A stretch of DNA of 61,970 nucleotides from DATKSS01 sp035468355. Lineage in GTDB: Bacteria > Chloroflexota > Dormibacteria > Dormibacterales > Dormibacteraceae. Below are positions 14,708 to 23,232 of this stretch, in pieces. Where the stretch lies: NCBI GenBank assembly GCA_035468355.1, contig DATITA010000169.1:1-61970 (forward strand), read 5' to 3'. Position 1 is the first letter of the stretch, and each line of letters begins with the position of its first letter. Under the pieces are notes generated by a model that saw nothing but the letters and a program-made list of their open reading frames with translations, was not told the origin of the DNA and did not search any database. The position numbers and the translations under genes were made by a program.

Positions 14708-15601
14708 ATGGCCGGCAAGCTGATGACGATGGCGGAGGCTGTCCGCCAGTTCGTGCCGGACGGCTCGACCGTCGCGATCGGGACGGCCCTCGAGCCGCTG
14801 ATCCCGTTTGCCGCCGGCCACGAGATGATCCGCCTGGGCCGTCGCGACCTCGAGCTCGTCGGCCCCATCTCGGACGCGCTGTTCGACCAGCTCATCGGTG
14901 CGGGATGCGTGCGCCGGGTGACCGCCGCGTGGGTCGGGAACGTGTCCGAAGGTCTCGGGCACTGCTACCGGCGGGCGTGCGAGCAGGGCATGCCTCGCGA
15001 CATCGAGGTGCGCGATCACACCAACTTTTCGATCGCCCTGGCGCTGTGGGCCGCCGCGTGGAACGTGCCGAGCCTGCCCACTCGGACCCTTGTCGGCAGC
15101 GACGTCCTCACCACCAACCCGGGACTTCGGCATGCCGGCGACGTCGTCGAGGTCGATGCAGTGCATCCGGACGTGGCGATCGTCCACGTCCAGCGGGCCG
15201 ACGCGGACGGGAGAGCGCACGCGTGGGGACCCCTAGGCGTCACCGAGGAGGCGGGGCTGGCCGCCGATGCGGTGATCATCAGCTGCGAAGAGCTGGTCGC
15301 GTCCGAGGTCGTGCTGAGCGACCCGAACCGCGTCCTTTTCCCCGAGACCAAGGTGGTGGCAGTCGTGCACGAGCCCGGAGGCGCTCACCCATCCCCGGTG
15401 CAGGGCCACTTCAAGCGCGACCATTCGTTCTACCGGGATTACGCCCAGCAGTCGCGGTCGGCGCCCGGCTTCGAGTCGTGGCTCAAGACGTGGGTCCTCG
15501 ACGTCGCCGACCGGTCGACCTACATGACCAGGATCGATGCGAACGCGCTGCGCATCACCAACCACCGGCCATCGGTTCCCGCGGACTACGGTGACGAATA
15601 G
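14708..15601 (+). CDS. CoA-transferase alpha subunit, glutaconate CoA-transferase-like
   Basis: 297 aa, family I CoA transferase alpha subunit (GctA group): VPDGSTVAIG near the N-terminus, RRVTAAWVGNVSEG, PDVAIVHVQRADADGRAHAWGPLG, EELVASEVVLSD and the C-terminal VHEPGGAHPSPVQGHF. The proteins are also related to IpdA of steroid ring degradation. It overlaps the beta subunit gene by 11 nt. The substrate pair is unknown; transfer between a dicarboxylic or aromatic-derived acid and an acyl-CoA is expected. Confidence 0.9.
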   Translation: MAGKLMTMAEAVRQFVPDGSTVAIGTALEPLIPFAAGHEMIRLGRRDLELVGPISDALFDQLIGAGCVRRVTAAWVGNVSEGLGHCYRRACEQGMPRDIEVRDHTNFSIALALWAAAWNVPSLPTRTLVGSDVLTTNPGLRHAGDVVEVDAVHPDVAIVHVQRADADGRAHAWGPLGVTEEAGLAADAVIISCEELVASEVVLSDPNRVLFPETKVVAVVHEPGGAHPSPVQGHFKRDHSFYRDYAQQSRSAPGFESWLKTWVLDVADRSTYMTRIDANALRITNHRPSVPADYGDE

Positions 15602-16367
15602 CTACACGCCGCAGGAGATGATGGTCGCGGTGGCCTCTCGCGAGATCCGCGACGGCGACCTCGTCTTTGTCGGCATGAGGCTCCCGATCCTGGCCTATGC
15701 CGTCGCGCGCAATGCGCACGCGCCAACGGCCCGGGGGCTCTTCGAGGTGGGGCTCATGCGGGACCAACCCGCGTCATCGTTTCTCGGCACCATGGGCGAT
15801 CCGCCCAACGTTGTCGACGCGCTCTGGGCCACGCGCATGTCCAACGTCATGGCGCTCATGGCGCAGGGGCGCGTCGACCTCGGGTTCATCGGCGGGGCGG
15901 AGGTGGACCGGTTCGGGAACCTGAACACCTCTTACGTCGGCTCGCCGCGACGGCCCACCGTCAAGCTTCCGGGAAGCGGCGGGGGCGCCGACATAGCGAT
16001 CCTGAGCCGCAGGTGGGTCACGCTGATGAGCCACGAAAAAAGGCGTCTGGTCGAGCGCGTGTCTTTTGTCACTTCGCCCGGCCACGGGGACGGAACCCCC
16101 GGTTGGCGGAAGCGCAACGGCCTGCTCGGTGGAGGTCCGGTCGCCATCATCACGACGCTGTGCGTGCTTCGCTTCCCGGAGCAGGGCGGAGAGGCGATGC
16201 TGGCTTCGGTCCATCCGGGACACAGCGTCGACGCCGTCCGCGCCGAGACGGGTTGGGACTTGAAGGTCGCGGAGGACGTGAGCGAAACGCCGGCGCCGAC
16301 CTCATCCGAGCTCGCCGCGATCCGGCACTTCGACCCGCAAGGCTTCTGGACCGTTACAAAAGACTGA
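15591..16367 (+). CDS. CoA-transferase beta subunit, glutaconate CoA-transferase-like
   Basis: 258 aa starting at GTG 15591 (VTNSYTPQEMMVAVASREI). The order of segments follows GctB closely, including GLFEVGLM where the Glu (about E52) aligns with the catalytic Glu54 of Acidaminococcus GctB, FIGGAEVDRFGNLN, KLPGSGGGADIA and MSHEKRRLVERVSFVTSPG. The conserved Glu argues for a true CoA transferase rather than an IpdB-type hydrolase, which lacks it. Translationally coupled to the alpha subunit. Confidence 0.9.
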   Translation: MTNSYTPQEMMVAVASREIRDGDLVFVGMRLPILAYAVARNAHAPTARGLFEVGLMRDQPASSFLGTMGDPPNVVDALWATRMSNVMALMAQGRVDLGFIGGAEVDRFGNLNTSYVGSPRRPTVKLPGSGGGADIAILSRRWVTLMSHEKRRLVERVSFVTSPGHGDGTPGWRKRNGLLGGGPVAIITTLCVLRFPEQGGEAMLASVHPGHSVDAVRAETGWDLKVAEDVSETPAPTSSELAAIRHFDPQGFWTVTKD

Positions 16368-16448
16368 CGGGGTCGCAACGACCCTCTGACATCGCCGCCA
16401 CATGCTGGGTCAAGACCTGAACAGGTCAAAACCAAGTTTGAGGTGAGG

Positions 16449-16901
16449 ATGATGACCCCGTTTGCAGCAGTCGCCGTCAAGATCGCGGGCGCGGCCGGCG
16501 CCGCAGCCCTTTTGAGCCTCGGCCTCGCCGGAGGGCTGGCGCAGGCCGCCAGCCCGTCCCCTAAGCCCACTCCATCGGCCGGCTCGACCCAGCCGCCGTC
16601 CGATCCGCGCGCCGACCGCCGCGCCATGTTCCGGGCAGTGTTCGAGTCGGAGGCGGACGTGCTGGGCATCGCTCCCAAGACTTTGCGCCAGGACCTTCGC
16701 AGCGGCCAGAAGGTGTCGGACCTGGCCAGGGACAAGGGCATGACCGAGGAGCAGTTCGAGACCAGGCTCGTCGCCAGCGTGAGACCGCGCCTCGAGACGC
16801 TGGTCGAACACAAAGTCATCACCCAGGCACAGGCGGACAAGGCCATCGACCGAATCTCCAAGGGACACATCCCGTTCTGGAACGGAATTCACCGCAAGTA
16901 G
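16449..16901 (+). CDS. Secreted helical protein, unknown function
   Basis: About 150 aa. N-terminal signal peptide (VKIAGAAGAAALLSLGLAGG, cleavage near AQAAS), a Pro/Ser-rich linker, then a helical domain with the pattern DVLGIAPKTLRQDLRSGQKVSDLARDKG and HKVITQAQADKAIDRIS. This layout (LG...L...L..G.S...A...G...E..L) is common in small secreted proteins of Actinobacteria, Bacillota and Chloroflexota with no established role. GAGG before two adjacent ATGs (16449, 16452) makes either a good start. Its 3' end overlaps the convergent rsgA by 13 bp. Confidence 0.72.
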   Translation: MMTPFAAVAVKIAGAAGAAALLSLGLAGGLAQAASPSPKPTPSAGSTQPPSDPRADRRAMFRAVFESEADVLGIAPKTLRQDLRSGQKVSDLARDKGMTEEQFETRLVASVRPRLETLVEHKVITQAQADKAIDRISKGHIPFWNGIHRK

Positions 16902-17920
16902 CGGTCGCGCGCTTTGTTCGCGACCGCGATCTGTTTCCATTTGCGACGCTCGTCCTGACGTAGGCGAGCGTCGCTGCGGGCGGCGATTGCCTGCAGCTCG
17001 CGCTTCAGCTTGCGGTAGCTCCGAAGCCGACCGGCATCGAGCGACCCTGTATCGAGCGCGGCCTTGACCGCGCACCCGGGCTCGGAGACGTGGGCACAGT
17101 CGGGAAAACGGCATTTCAGGGCCAGCTGTTCGATGTCCTCGAACAGGCCCTCCAGCGCATCCTCGCCCTCCCAGAGCTGGGCCTCGCGCAGCCCCGGCGT
17201 GTCGATGATCATGCCCCCTCCAGGCAGCTGCACCAGCTGGCGGTGGCTGGTCATGTGGCGGCCCTCGCCCGAGCGGTGGATCGAGCGGGTGCGCATGAGG
17301 TCTGACCCGACGATCCGGTTGATCAGCGTCGACTTGCCCGCGCCCGACGGGCCCAGCAGGACGCCGGTTCGAGCCGGGAGGAGGCTGCGGGTGATCTCCT
17401 CGACCCCTTCGCCCGTCACGCTGCTCGTGACGATGACCGGGGTGCCCATGGAAATGGCCGCGAGCTCATCGCGCAGCGTTTCGGGCGCTCCCGCCACGTC
17501 CGCCTTCGTGAGCAGCACCAAGGGGAGGGCGCCGCTCTGCCAGGCGACGGTGAGGTAACGCTCGATGCGCCGGACGTTGACGTCGGTCGCCGCGGCGACG
17601 ACCATCGCCACGTCCACGTTGGCGGCAAGCACCTGCTCTCGCGTCTCGGAGCCTGCGGCGCGACGAGAAAAGGCGGTGCGCCGTTCGAGGACTCCGTTGA
17701 TGAGGCCGTTCTCGAGCCTCACCCAGTCTCCGACCGCCGGGTCGGCGCGCCGGCCCGAGGCTCGCCGCGAGGCCACGCCGTCGTGCACCAGGTACTGCGC
17801 GCCGTAGTCGGCGACGACACGCGCCGGCACCTCGTCTCCGCGGGCCGTGGCTTTGAACTTTTCTTCGAAGTAGCTGTCCCAACCCAGGAGGGCGAGCTGG
17901 GAGGAAACATGGTCAGACAA
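16889..17920 (-). CDS. rsgA: Ribosome small subunit-dependent GTPase A
   Basis: Circularly permuted GTPase that helps late 30S maturation. 343 aa: N-terminal OB fold (VGDWVRLE), G4 LTKADV, G1 GPSGAGKSTLINRIVG, G3 DTPGLREAQL, and the C-terminal zinc motif with Cys and His residues in CRFPDCAHVSEPGC. TTG 17920 is preceded by GGAGG at a 7-nt spacing; the in-region ATG is in another frame. The N-terminal extension SQLALLGWDSYFEEKF is typical of the longer RsgA group. 191 bp of non-coding DNA separate it from the upstream crotonase; I see no clear element in it. Confidence 0.93.
   Translation of the reverse strand: MSDHVSSQLALLGWDSYFEEKFKATARGDEVPARVVADYGAQYLVHDGVASRRASGRRADPAVGDWVRLENGLINGVLERRTAFSRRAAGSETREQVLAANVDVAMVVAAATDVNVRRIERYLTVAWQSGALPLVLLTKADVAGAPETLRDELAAISMGTPVIVTSSVTGEGVEEITRSLLPARTGVLLGPSGAGKSTLINRIVGSDLMRTRSIHRSGEGRHMTSHRQLVQLPGGGMIIDTPGLREAQLWEGEDALEGLFEDIEQLALKCRFPDCAHVSEPGCAVKAALDTGSLDAGRLRSYRKLKRELQAIAARSDARLRQDERRKWKQIAVANKARDRYLR
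16901..16927. terminator. Hairpin between convergent genes
   Basis: Perfect 9-bp stem GCGGTCGCG / CGCGACCGC with a 9-nt loop, directly after the stop of the secreted protein gene and inside the last codons of rsgA. A weak T-rich tail (CTGTTT) follows on the plus strand. May act as a transcription end for the plus-strand gene. Confidence 0.4.
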
Positions 17921-18111
17921 GTCGAATCCTCCGGTGAATCACGGATGGGCGATGTCGGTCCGCCCGCGGAGGATGGGTCTAGTTGACGGCTCCGGAGGCG
18001 GCCGACGGCCGGGAATCGGTCATTGCAAGCTCAGCCATTCGAACGCCACCTCCTGTCGAGATTTCCGCGCCGCGCAGCCTACCACGCCGGGCCTCAGCCG
18101 TCGGCCCGGGC

Positions 18112-18891
18112 TCAGCGGCCCTTGAACTCGGGTTTGCGTTTCTCCTTGAACGCCGTGATGCCCTCCTCCGCGTCCTCCGACACGAACACACGGCCGATCG
18201 CCTCGCGCTCGATAGCGAGCCCCAGGTCGAGCGGCCCGCCGTACCCCTGCTGGATGGCGAGCTTGGCATGGCCGATCGCCACGCCCGGTCCCGCCGCGAG
18301 CCTGGCCGCGTATTCGATGGCGCCCGCGCGGCACGCCGCCGCATCCGGGAACAGCCGGTCGACGATGCCGGCGTCCTTCGCCTCGGCCGGTTTGAGGGTG
18401 GTGGCGTTGGCGATCATGTCGAGCCCCTTCGAGAGGCCCACCAACCGAGGCAGCCTCTGCGTCCCGCCTGATCCCGGGAACAACCCCAGGTTCACCTCGG
18501 GCAGGCCGATCTGATAGCTGCCTTCGGCGGCGAAGCGCAAGTCGCACGCCAGGGCGAGCTCGAGGCCTCCACCCAGGCAGTGGCCGGCGATGGCGGCAAC
18601 GAAGACGAGCGGGGTGTTCTCCATCTTCCGAAACGCCTCATGGGCCATCAGGGCCGTCATGAATCGCGAGCGCGGGCTGCCTGCGGCAAAAGCGCCGACG
18701 TCTGCACCCGCGGAGAAGAACTTCTCGGAGGCGCTCGTCACCACGACCGCCGACCTGATGCCCAAATCCACGCGCGCATCGTCGATCGCGGCGGCAAAAG
18801 AACGCAGGAACTCGTAGTCGTAGCTGTTGGCCGGTGGCCGGTCCAGGACGATCACCCCGACGCCGCCTTCCTTCTCCAGCCTCACTGACAT
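18112..18891 (-). CDS. Enoyl-CoA hydratase/isomerase (crotonase family)
   Basis: 259 aa, third crotonase of the window. Both catalytic Glu are present (GGGLELALACDLRFA and GLPEVNLGLFPGSGGTQR), and oxyanion residues lie in SAGADVGAF and AGHCLGGG. N-terminal PPANSYDYEF and C-terminal EKRKPEFKGR are normal. It diverges from the aldehyde dehydrogenase gene. Likely an active hydratase of fatty or aromatic acyl-CoA; exact substrate unknown. Confidence 0.9.
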   Translation of the reverse strand: MSVRLEKEGGVGVIVLDRPPANSYDYEFLRSFAAAIDDARVDLGIRSAVVVTSASEKFFSAGADVGAFAAGSPRSRFMTALMAHEAFRKMENTPLVFVAAIAGHCLGGGLELALACDLRFAAEGSYQIGLPEVNLGLFPGSGGTQRLPRLVGLSKGLDMIANATTLKPAEAKDAGIVDRLFPDAAACRAGAIEYAARLAAGPGVAIGHAKLAIQQGYGGPLDLGLAIEREAIGRVFVSEDAEEGITAFKEKRKPEFKGR

Positions 18892-18972
18892 CCCACAGCC
18901 CTCCTAACCCCGGGTTCTGCCGACGCCGATAATTGAAGCACTGACCAAATAACCGAAGAGGGGTGCCCACGA

Positions 18973-20406
18973 ATGGCGACGATGATCATCGAAGGCGACA
19001 GGACCATGGCCGCGTCCGGCAAGACGTACGAAGTCCGCAACCCGGCCACCGGCGAGGTCGTCGACGAGGTTCCGTCGGGCGGCCCGGCCGATGTCGACAA
19101 GGCGGCGCAGGCGGCCGCGAAGGCTTTCGCAACGTGGTCCAAGCTTCCGTCCAACCAGCGCCGCGAGATCCTCCACAAGGCAGCCGACCACATGCTCAAG
19201 AAGGTCGAGGAGATCGCGGTCATCCTCACCAAGGAACAGGGCAAGACACTGCTCGAGTCGCGTCTGGAGGCCAAGCGCTTCGGCGAGAACATCGGTTGGT
19301 TCGCGGACCTAGCGGACAAGATCCACGGCCAGTACGTCCGGCTTCCGGACCTCACCACGTATGGCCTTGTCATCCGCAAGCCGATCGGCGTGTGCGGCGC
19401 CATCGTGCCCTGGAACTTCCCGTTGACCCTGGCGGCCAACAAGGTCGCGCCGGCCATCGCCGCCGGCAACACGGTCGTGCTGAAGCCCGCCAGCAGCACG
19501 CCGCTCTCGACGCTCGCCTGCATCGAGGCTTTGATCGAAGGAGGCCTGCCCGAGGGAGTGGTGAACGTGGTCCTCGGACAGGCGACGGGCGAGGCCATCG
19601 TCGAGCACCCACTGATCCGCAAGATCGCCCTGACGGGCTCCACGCCGACCGGCAAGCGTGTCATGGCCAAGGCTGCCGAGCAGCTGAAGAAGGTGACGCT
19701 CGAGCTGGGGGGCAGCGACCCGTGCATCGTCCTGGACGACGCCGACGCGGAGGGTGCGGCCCGCGCCATCTCCGTCGGACGCTTCTTCAACTGCGGCCAG
19801 CAGTGCCTGTCCACCAAACGCCTCTACGTGCAGGAGGGCATCTACGACGCCCTGATGGAGAAGCTCGTCGCGCGCGCCGCAAAGCTGAAGCCGGGCAACG
19901 GTCTCGACAAGGACAGCCGCATGGGACCGATGCACAGCCAGACGCAGCGCGCCGAGGTCGAAGCACAGGTCAAGGACGCGATCGACCGCGGGGCGAAGGT
20001 GGTCTTTGGCGGTGGCAGGCCGAAGGGATCCGATTACGACAAGGGTTGGTTCATCGAGCCGACCATCCTGGAGGACGTGCCGGACGGCGCGCGGGTCTGG
20101 ACTGAGGAGGTCTTCGGGCCTGCTCTTCCGGTGCGCAGGGTGAAGGACCTCGACGAGGCGCTCCGGCTCGCCAACGACACCCAGTTCGGCCTGGGCTCCT
20201 CGATCTGGACCGCCAATATGGCCGCTGCTCATCGGGCAGTGATGGAGCTGGAGGCCGGTTACACGTGGGTCAACGCGCTGGTGATCGCCCACGACGAGCT
20301 CCCCTTCGGCGGCACGAAGCAGTCTGGGTTCGGCAAGGAGCACGGGGTCGAGGCCTACCTCCAGTACACCGAGGAGAAGTCGGTCGTCTACGGCGGCATC
20401 CAGTAA
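18973..20406 (+). CDS. NAD(P)-dependent aldehyde dehydrogenase
   Basis: 477-aa ALDH superfamily enzyme: PWNFPLTLAANKVAPAIAAGNTVVLKPA (cofactor site, Lys), TGSTPTGK, ELGGSDPCIVLDDAD (general base Glu), FFNCGQQCLSTKR (catalytic Cys), EEVFGPALPV and FGGTKQSGFGKEHG. Closest in style to succinate-semialdehyde, vanillin or benzaldehyde dehydrogenases, so an aldehyde from aromatic or fatty metabolism is plausible. ATG 18973 has a purine-rich GAAGAGGGG upstream. It oxidises aldehydes to acids in the cytoplasm. Confidence 0.93.
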   Translation: MATMIIEGDRTMAASGKTYEVRNPATGEVVDEVPSGGPADVDKAAQAAAKAFATWSKLPSNQRREILHKAADHMLKKVEEIAVILTKEQGKTLLESRLEAKRFGENIGWFADLADKIHGQYVRLPDLTTYGLVIRKPIGVCGAIVPWNFPLTLAANKVAPAIAAGNTVVLKPASSTPLSTLACIEALIEGGLPEGVVNVVLGQATGEAIVEHPLIRKIALTGSTPTGKRVMAKAAEQLKKVTLELGGSDPCIVLDDADAEGAARAISVGRFFNCGQQCLSTKRLYVQEGIYDALMEKLVARAAKLKPGNGLDKDSRMGPMHSQTQRAEVEAQVKDAIDRGAKVVFGGGRPKGSDYDKGWFIEPTILEDVPDGARVWTEEVFGPALPVRRVKDLDEALRLANDTQFGLGSSIWTANMAAAHRAVMELEAGYTWVNALVIAHDELPFGGTKQSGFGKEHGVEAYLQYTEEKSVVYGGIQ

Positions 20407-20428
20407 CCCGTCCGAGTACTAATCGGGC

Positions 20429-20626
20429 ATGAGAATCGGACTAGCGATCGTCGGGGCCCTGGTCCTGCTGGCAGGCGCGGTGTTCGCCGGCCAGGGCCTC
20501 GGGTACATCCCGGGCAGCTTTATGACCGGCGATATCCACTGGTTCTGGATCGGGTCCGGGATGGTCGTGGGCGGCCTCGCACTGGGCGCGGCCGCGTTGC
20601 TGCGCCGGCCGGCAGAGCGCGCCTGA
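20429..20626 (+). CDS. Small two-TM membrane protein, unknown
   Basis: 65 aa with two membrane segments (residues ~5-22, and ~42-59 after FWIGSGMVV). The loop GQGLGYIPGSFMTGD and the HWFWIG stretch resemble small uncharacterised membrane proteins of Actinobacteria and Chloroflexota. The start ATG 20429 is preceded by TACTAAT with 5 nt in between, consistent with a leaderless message. No function can be assigned. Confidence 0.72.
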   Translation: MRIGLAIVGALVLLAGAVFAGQGLGYIPGSFMTGDIHWFWIGSGMVVGGLALGAAALLRRPAERA

Positions 20627-20668
20627 CCCGCCCGTCCCCAATCAGGAGGGGCGGATGGGCGCAACTAA

Positions 20669-21082
20669 TTACGCGGTGCGGCCGTTGAGCCTATCCCAAT
20701 GGGCCTGGCATTCGACACAGCGCGTGGCGGCCGGCTGATACTCGAGCCGCGCTTCGGGAATGCGTCGCGCGCAACCTTCGCAAATGCCGTATGCGCCATC
20801 GCGAAGTCTGTCGAGCGCGCGCTCGACCTGCTCGCGGTTCTGGTCCAGCAAGTGGACCAGGAGGTCGGAGGTCTCGCGGTCCGTCAGGGCCTGGGCCAGG
20901 TCCGTCTCTTCTGGGATGCCGGTGATCACGCCGCCGACCACGTCGTTCAGCGGGCGGTGAAGCTCCTCGCCGCACTGGGCGGCCAGGAGCTCGAGCTTGC
21001 GCTTGTCGGCCTCCAGCCTTTCCTTGGGTGCGCCGTCGGGTCTCTTACTGGGTGCGCCCTCGAGTCTTTTACTTATGGCCAT
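20669..21082 (-). CDS. DksA/TraR-type C4 zinc finger protein
   Basis: 137 aa. A coiled-coil N-terminal half (KERLEADKRKLELLAAQCGEEL) leads to the C4 zinc finger CEGCARRIPEARLEYQPAATRCVEC. The layout is that of DksA/TraR family proteins that insert into the RNA polymerase secondary channel, or of the related YteA/general stress proteins. The preceding segment NREQVERALDRLRDGAYGICEGC is family-typical. Lys/Arg/Pro repeats near the N-terminus (SKRPDGAPKERL) are unusual. Divergent from the lipoprotein gene. Confidence 0.88.
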   Translation of the reverse strand: MAISKRLEGAPSKRPDGAPKERLEADKRKLELLAAQCGEELHRPLNDVVGGVITGIPEETDLAQALTDRETSDLLVHLLDQNREQVERALDRLRDGAYGICEGCARRIPEARLEYQPAATRCVECQAHWDRLNGRTA

Positions 21083-21190
21083 TGCGAAAACCCCCGTCCA
21101 AACTGATTAAAGCTTCGGGCCTCGTTTGGATCCGACAGTCAAAACGCGCGCACTTGGCCGGCTACCCGGTCGCGCACAATTAGTCCCTTC

Positions 21191-21787
21191 ATGCCGATGA
21201 CGATCCCCCCGAAACTCGTTGCCGCCGTTGTCGCGGTGATCGTCCTCGCCGGGTGCCAAACCGGGGCGGACTCTCACCCGGTGCCGAGCGTAGCGCAGAT
21301 CGGCGGCGATCTCAAGTGCGGCAGCGGAGACCATAGCTTCGGAGACGGGCAGGCCGGCTGGGGCTTCTGCTACCCCGGCACCTGGCGGTACCAGCTGAGG
21401 TCGCAGGGCAGCCAGAGCCCGGCCCCGGCCGAGCTCGACATCACCTTCGACATCACCGACATCCCATGCGCGTCGCCGACGCCGGGCGGAGGCGCCCCGG
21501 TGTGCTCGCCCGACGCGGGTCTTTTCGCCTTCATGATCGTCTCGACCTTCGAGCGGGGGGACTCGGCCAGCCTGGCCGCATGGGAGACGGCGAACCTCAC
21601 CGCGGTCCCCGCCTCGCAGCCGATCAGGTGGGGCAACTCGGTAGAGGCAGCGCGATTCGCCGACGGGCGGCGAATTGCGCTGACGCCCCACCACGTGGTG
21701 ATCCTCGACCTCCACTCGGGCCAGGGCCACCTGGACCTGGAGACAGAGATGTCGGCCCGGCTCGATACGTGGAAATTCAGTTACTAG
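21191..21787 (+). CDS. Putative lipoprotein, unknown function
   Basis: 198 aa. Signal sequence VAAVVAVIVLAGCQ with a lipobox LAGC (Cys at about 22). The mature part contains four further Cys (KCGSG, GFCYPGTW, IPCASP, PVCSPD), which could form disulfides outside the membrane. No recognisable domain. The upstream 108-bp divergent region holds an inverted repeat TCCAAAC...GTTTGGA (loop ~20 nt). Leader is short, with CAATTAGTCC a few nt before the ATG. Confidence 0.76.
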   Translation: MPMTIPPKLVAAVVAVIVLAGCQTGADSHPVPSVAQIGGDLKCGSGDHSFGDGQAGWGFCYPGTWRYQLRSQGSQSPAPAELDITFDITDIPCASPTPGGGAPVCSPDAGLFAFMIVSTFERGDSASLAAWETANLTAVPASQPIRWGNSVEAARFADGRRIALTPHHVVILDLHSGQGHLDLETEMSARLDTWKFSY

Positions 21788-21817
21788 CCGGATTCGCGAC
21801 CCGGCCGCGTAGGAGTT

Positions 21818-22159
21818 TTAGCCGGGGCGCTTGAAAAGGGACTGCATCTTGATCGCGAGCCCCATGTCGCCCTTGATCTTCAGCTTGCCCTGCATGAAGG
21901 CGGCGGTCCCGTCCAGCTGCCCGGTCATGATCTTGACCCAGTCGCCGGCGTCGGCCAGCAGGGTGAGGTTGGCGGGATCGGGCGGCTCTCCCTTTCCGGA
22001 TTCGGCCTGGCCGTCGTGGATCTTCACCCACCACTTTCCGCCCTGGTCGCCGCTGAGGTCGAACTGGATGGTTGCCTTGGTGCTGCCGGCCTTCTCAGGC
22101 AGGAGGTACTGCGGCAAGTGCTCGACGATCTGGTCGGGTGTCAGCTGAACTTCAGACAT
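21818..22159 (-). CDS. SCP-2 sterol-transfer family protein
   Basis: 113-aa single-domain SCP-2 protein: KATIQFDLSGDQGGKWWVKI, LTLLADAGDWVKIMTG, AFMQGKLKIKGDMGLAIKMQSLF. The domain binds lipids or acyl-CoAs. AGGAGG stands 6 nt before the ATG, one of the few strong Shine-Dalgarno sites in the window. Fits the acyl-CoA-rich surroundings, but no specific ligand can be named. Confidence 0.86.
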   Translation of the reverse strand: MSEVQLTPDQIVEHLPQYLLPEKAGSTKATIQFDLSGDQGGKWWVKIHDGQAESGKGEPPDPANLTLLADAGDWVKIMTGQLDGTAAFMQGKLKIKGDMGLAIKMQSLFKRPG

Positions 22160-22254
22160 CTGCTCCTCCTGAGCAATCGCAACGACCGGCTGCGATCCAT
22201 CTTACCTAGACCTCAGAGGCGCGGCCGGAACCTCCAGAGGCGAGAATTCGCGGA

Positions 22255-23232
22255 ATGGCCACAGAGCCGGCGCTGACCGAAGTCGCGGCCGACGTCTTCG
22301 AGCTGCGCTTGCCAATTCCTTTCGAGGATGGACAGGTCAATGTGTTCGTGTTCCCGGACGGCAGGGAGGCCGACCTGCTCGACTGCGGGATGAACTCCGC
22401 CGAATCGGTCGCGACCGTGCATGCGGCGCTCAAGCACCTCGGGGCCACCAGGCTGCGGCGCCTCGTCGTGACTCACATCCATCCCGACCACTACGGCGCT
22501 GCAGGCGCATTTGCCGGCGAGGGATTGGCCGACCTTTACATCCACCGCCTCGAGGTCCCGCTCGTGCATCCGCGATACGTCGAGCTCGAGCACCTGGTCA
22601 TGCAGGTGCGGACCTACCTGCTGGTCAACGGTGTGCCTGCCGACGAAGCCGAGATCCTGAGCAACTCCCAGCGCGCGTTGAGCCAGGTCGTGAAGACGGC
22701 TGAACCCTCGGTGCAGCTGGACGGGGCCGAGTCGATCTCCGTCGGCCGCCGGACCATGCGCGTGGAATGGACACCGGGTCACTCGCCGGGCCATATCTGC
22801 CTGTACGCGGCCGGCGACGGTTTGCTCTTTGCCGGCGACCAGCTGCTGCCGGACCTGTCCCCGAACATCGGCCTGCACCCGCAGAGCACCCCGGACCCCG
22901 TGCACGAGTACCTCGATGGCCTGAAACGTCTGGCCGCCCTGCGGCCGAAGTTGGTTCTGCCGGCGCACGGGCGGCCGTTCACGGACGCATCGAGCCGCGT
23001 CGACGTCCTGGTCGCCCACCACCGGCGGCGGCTTGAGCAGATCCTCGAGATCGTGGGCCCCACAGAGCTGACCGCCTGGCAAGTCGCGCTGGAGCTCTGG
23101 GGCCCGCGCGACCAGCTCTACGAGAAGCGGCTTGCCCTCCAGGAGGGCCTGGCGCACCTGCAGGCGCTGGCAGTCGAGGGGAAGCTGATCAAGTCGGTCA
23201 CGCCGTCCGCCGTCCTGTGGCGGACTCGCTAG
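22255..23232 (+). CDS. Metallo-beta-lactamase fold hydrolase
   Basis: 325 aa. MBL domain with the metal motif THIHPDHYGAAG, a later TPGHSPGHICLY (His), FAGDQLLPD (Asp) and PAHGRPF (His), then a C-terminal winged-helix-like region (LYEKRLALQEGLAHLQALAVEGKL) as in LACTB2 or Vanz-type thioester hydrolases. Likely cleaves a thioester or phosphodiester; substrate unknown. Shares the CTAG at its stop with the convergent degV gene. Confidence 0.9.
   Translation: MATEPALTEVAADVFELRLPIPFEDGQVNVFVFPDGREADLLDCGMNSAESVATVHAALKHLGATRLRRLVVTHIHPDHYGAAGAFAGEGLADLYIHRLEVPLVHPRYVELEHLVMQVRTYLLVNGVPADEAEILSNSQRALSQVVKTAEPSVQLDGAESISVGRRTMRVEWTPGHSPGHICLYAAGDGLLFAGDQLLPDLSPNIGLHPQSTPDPVHEYLDGLKRLAALRPKLVLPAHGRPFTDASSRVDVLVAHHRRRLEQILEIVGPTELTAWQVALELWGPRDQLYEKRLALQEGLAHLQALAVEGKLIKSVTPSAVLWRTR

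Noticed and set aside
20627..20668. Hairpin CCGCCC...GGGCGG between two convergent genes as terminator
   Set aside because: Short imperfect stem with a long loop and no T-run; not convincing.
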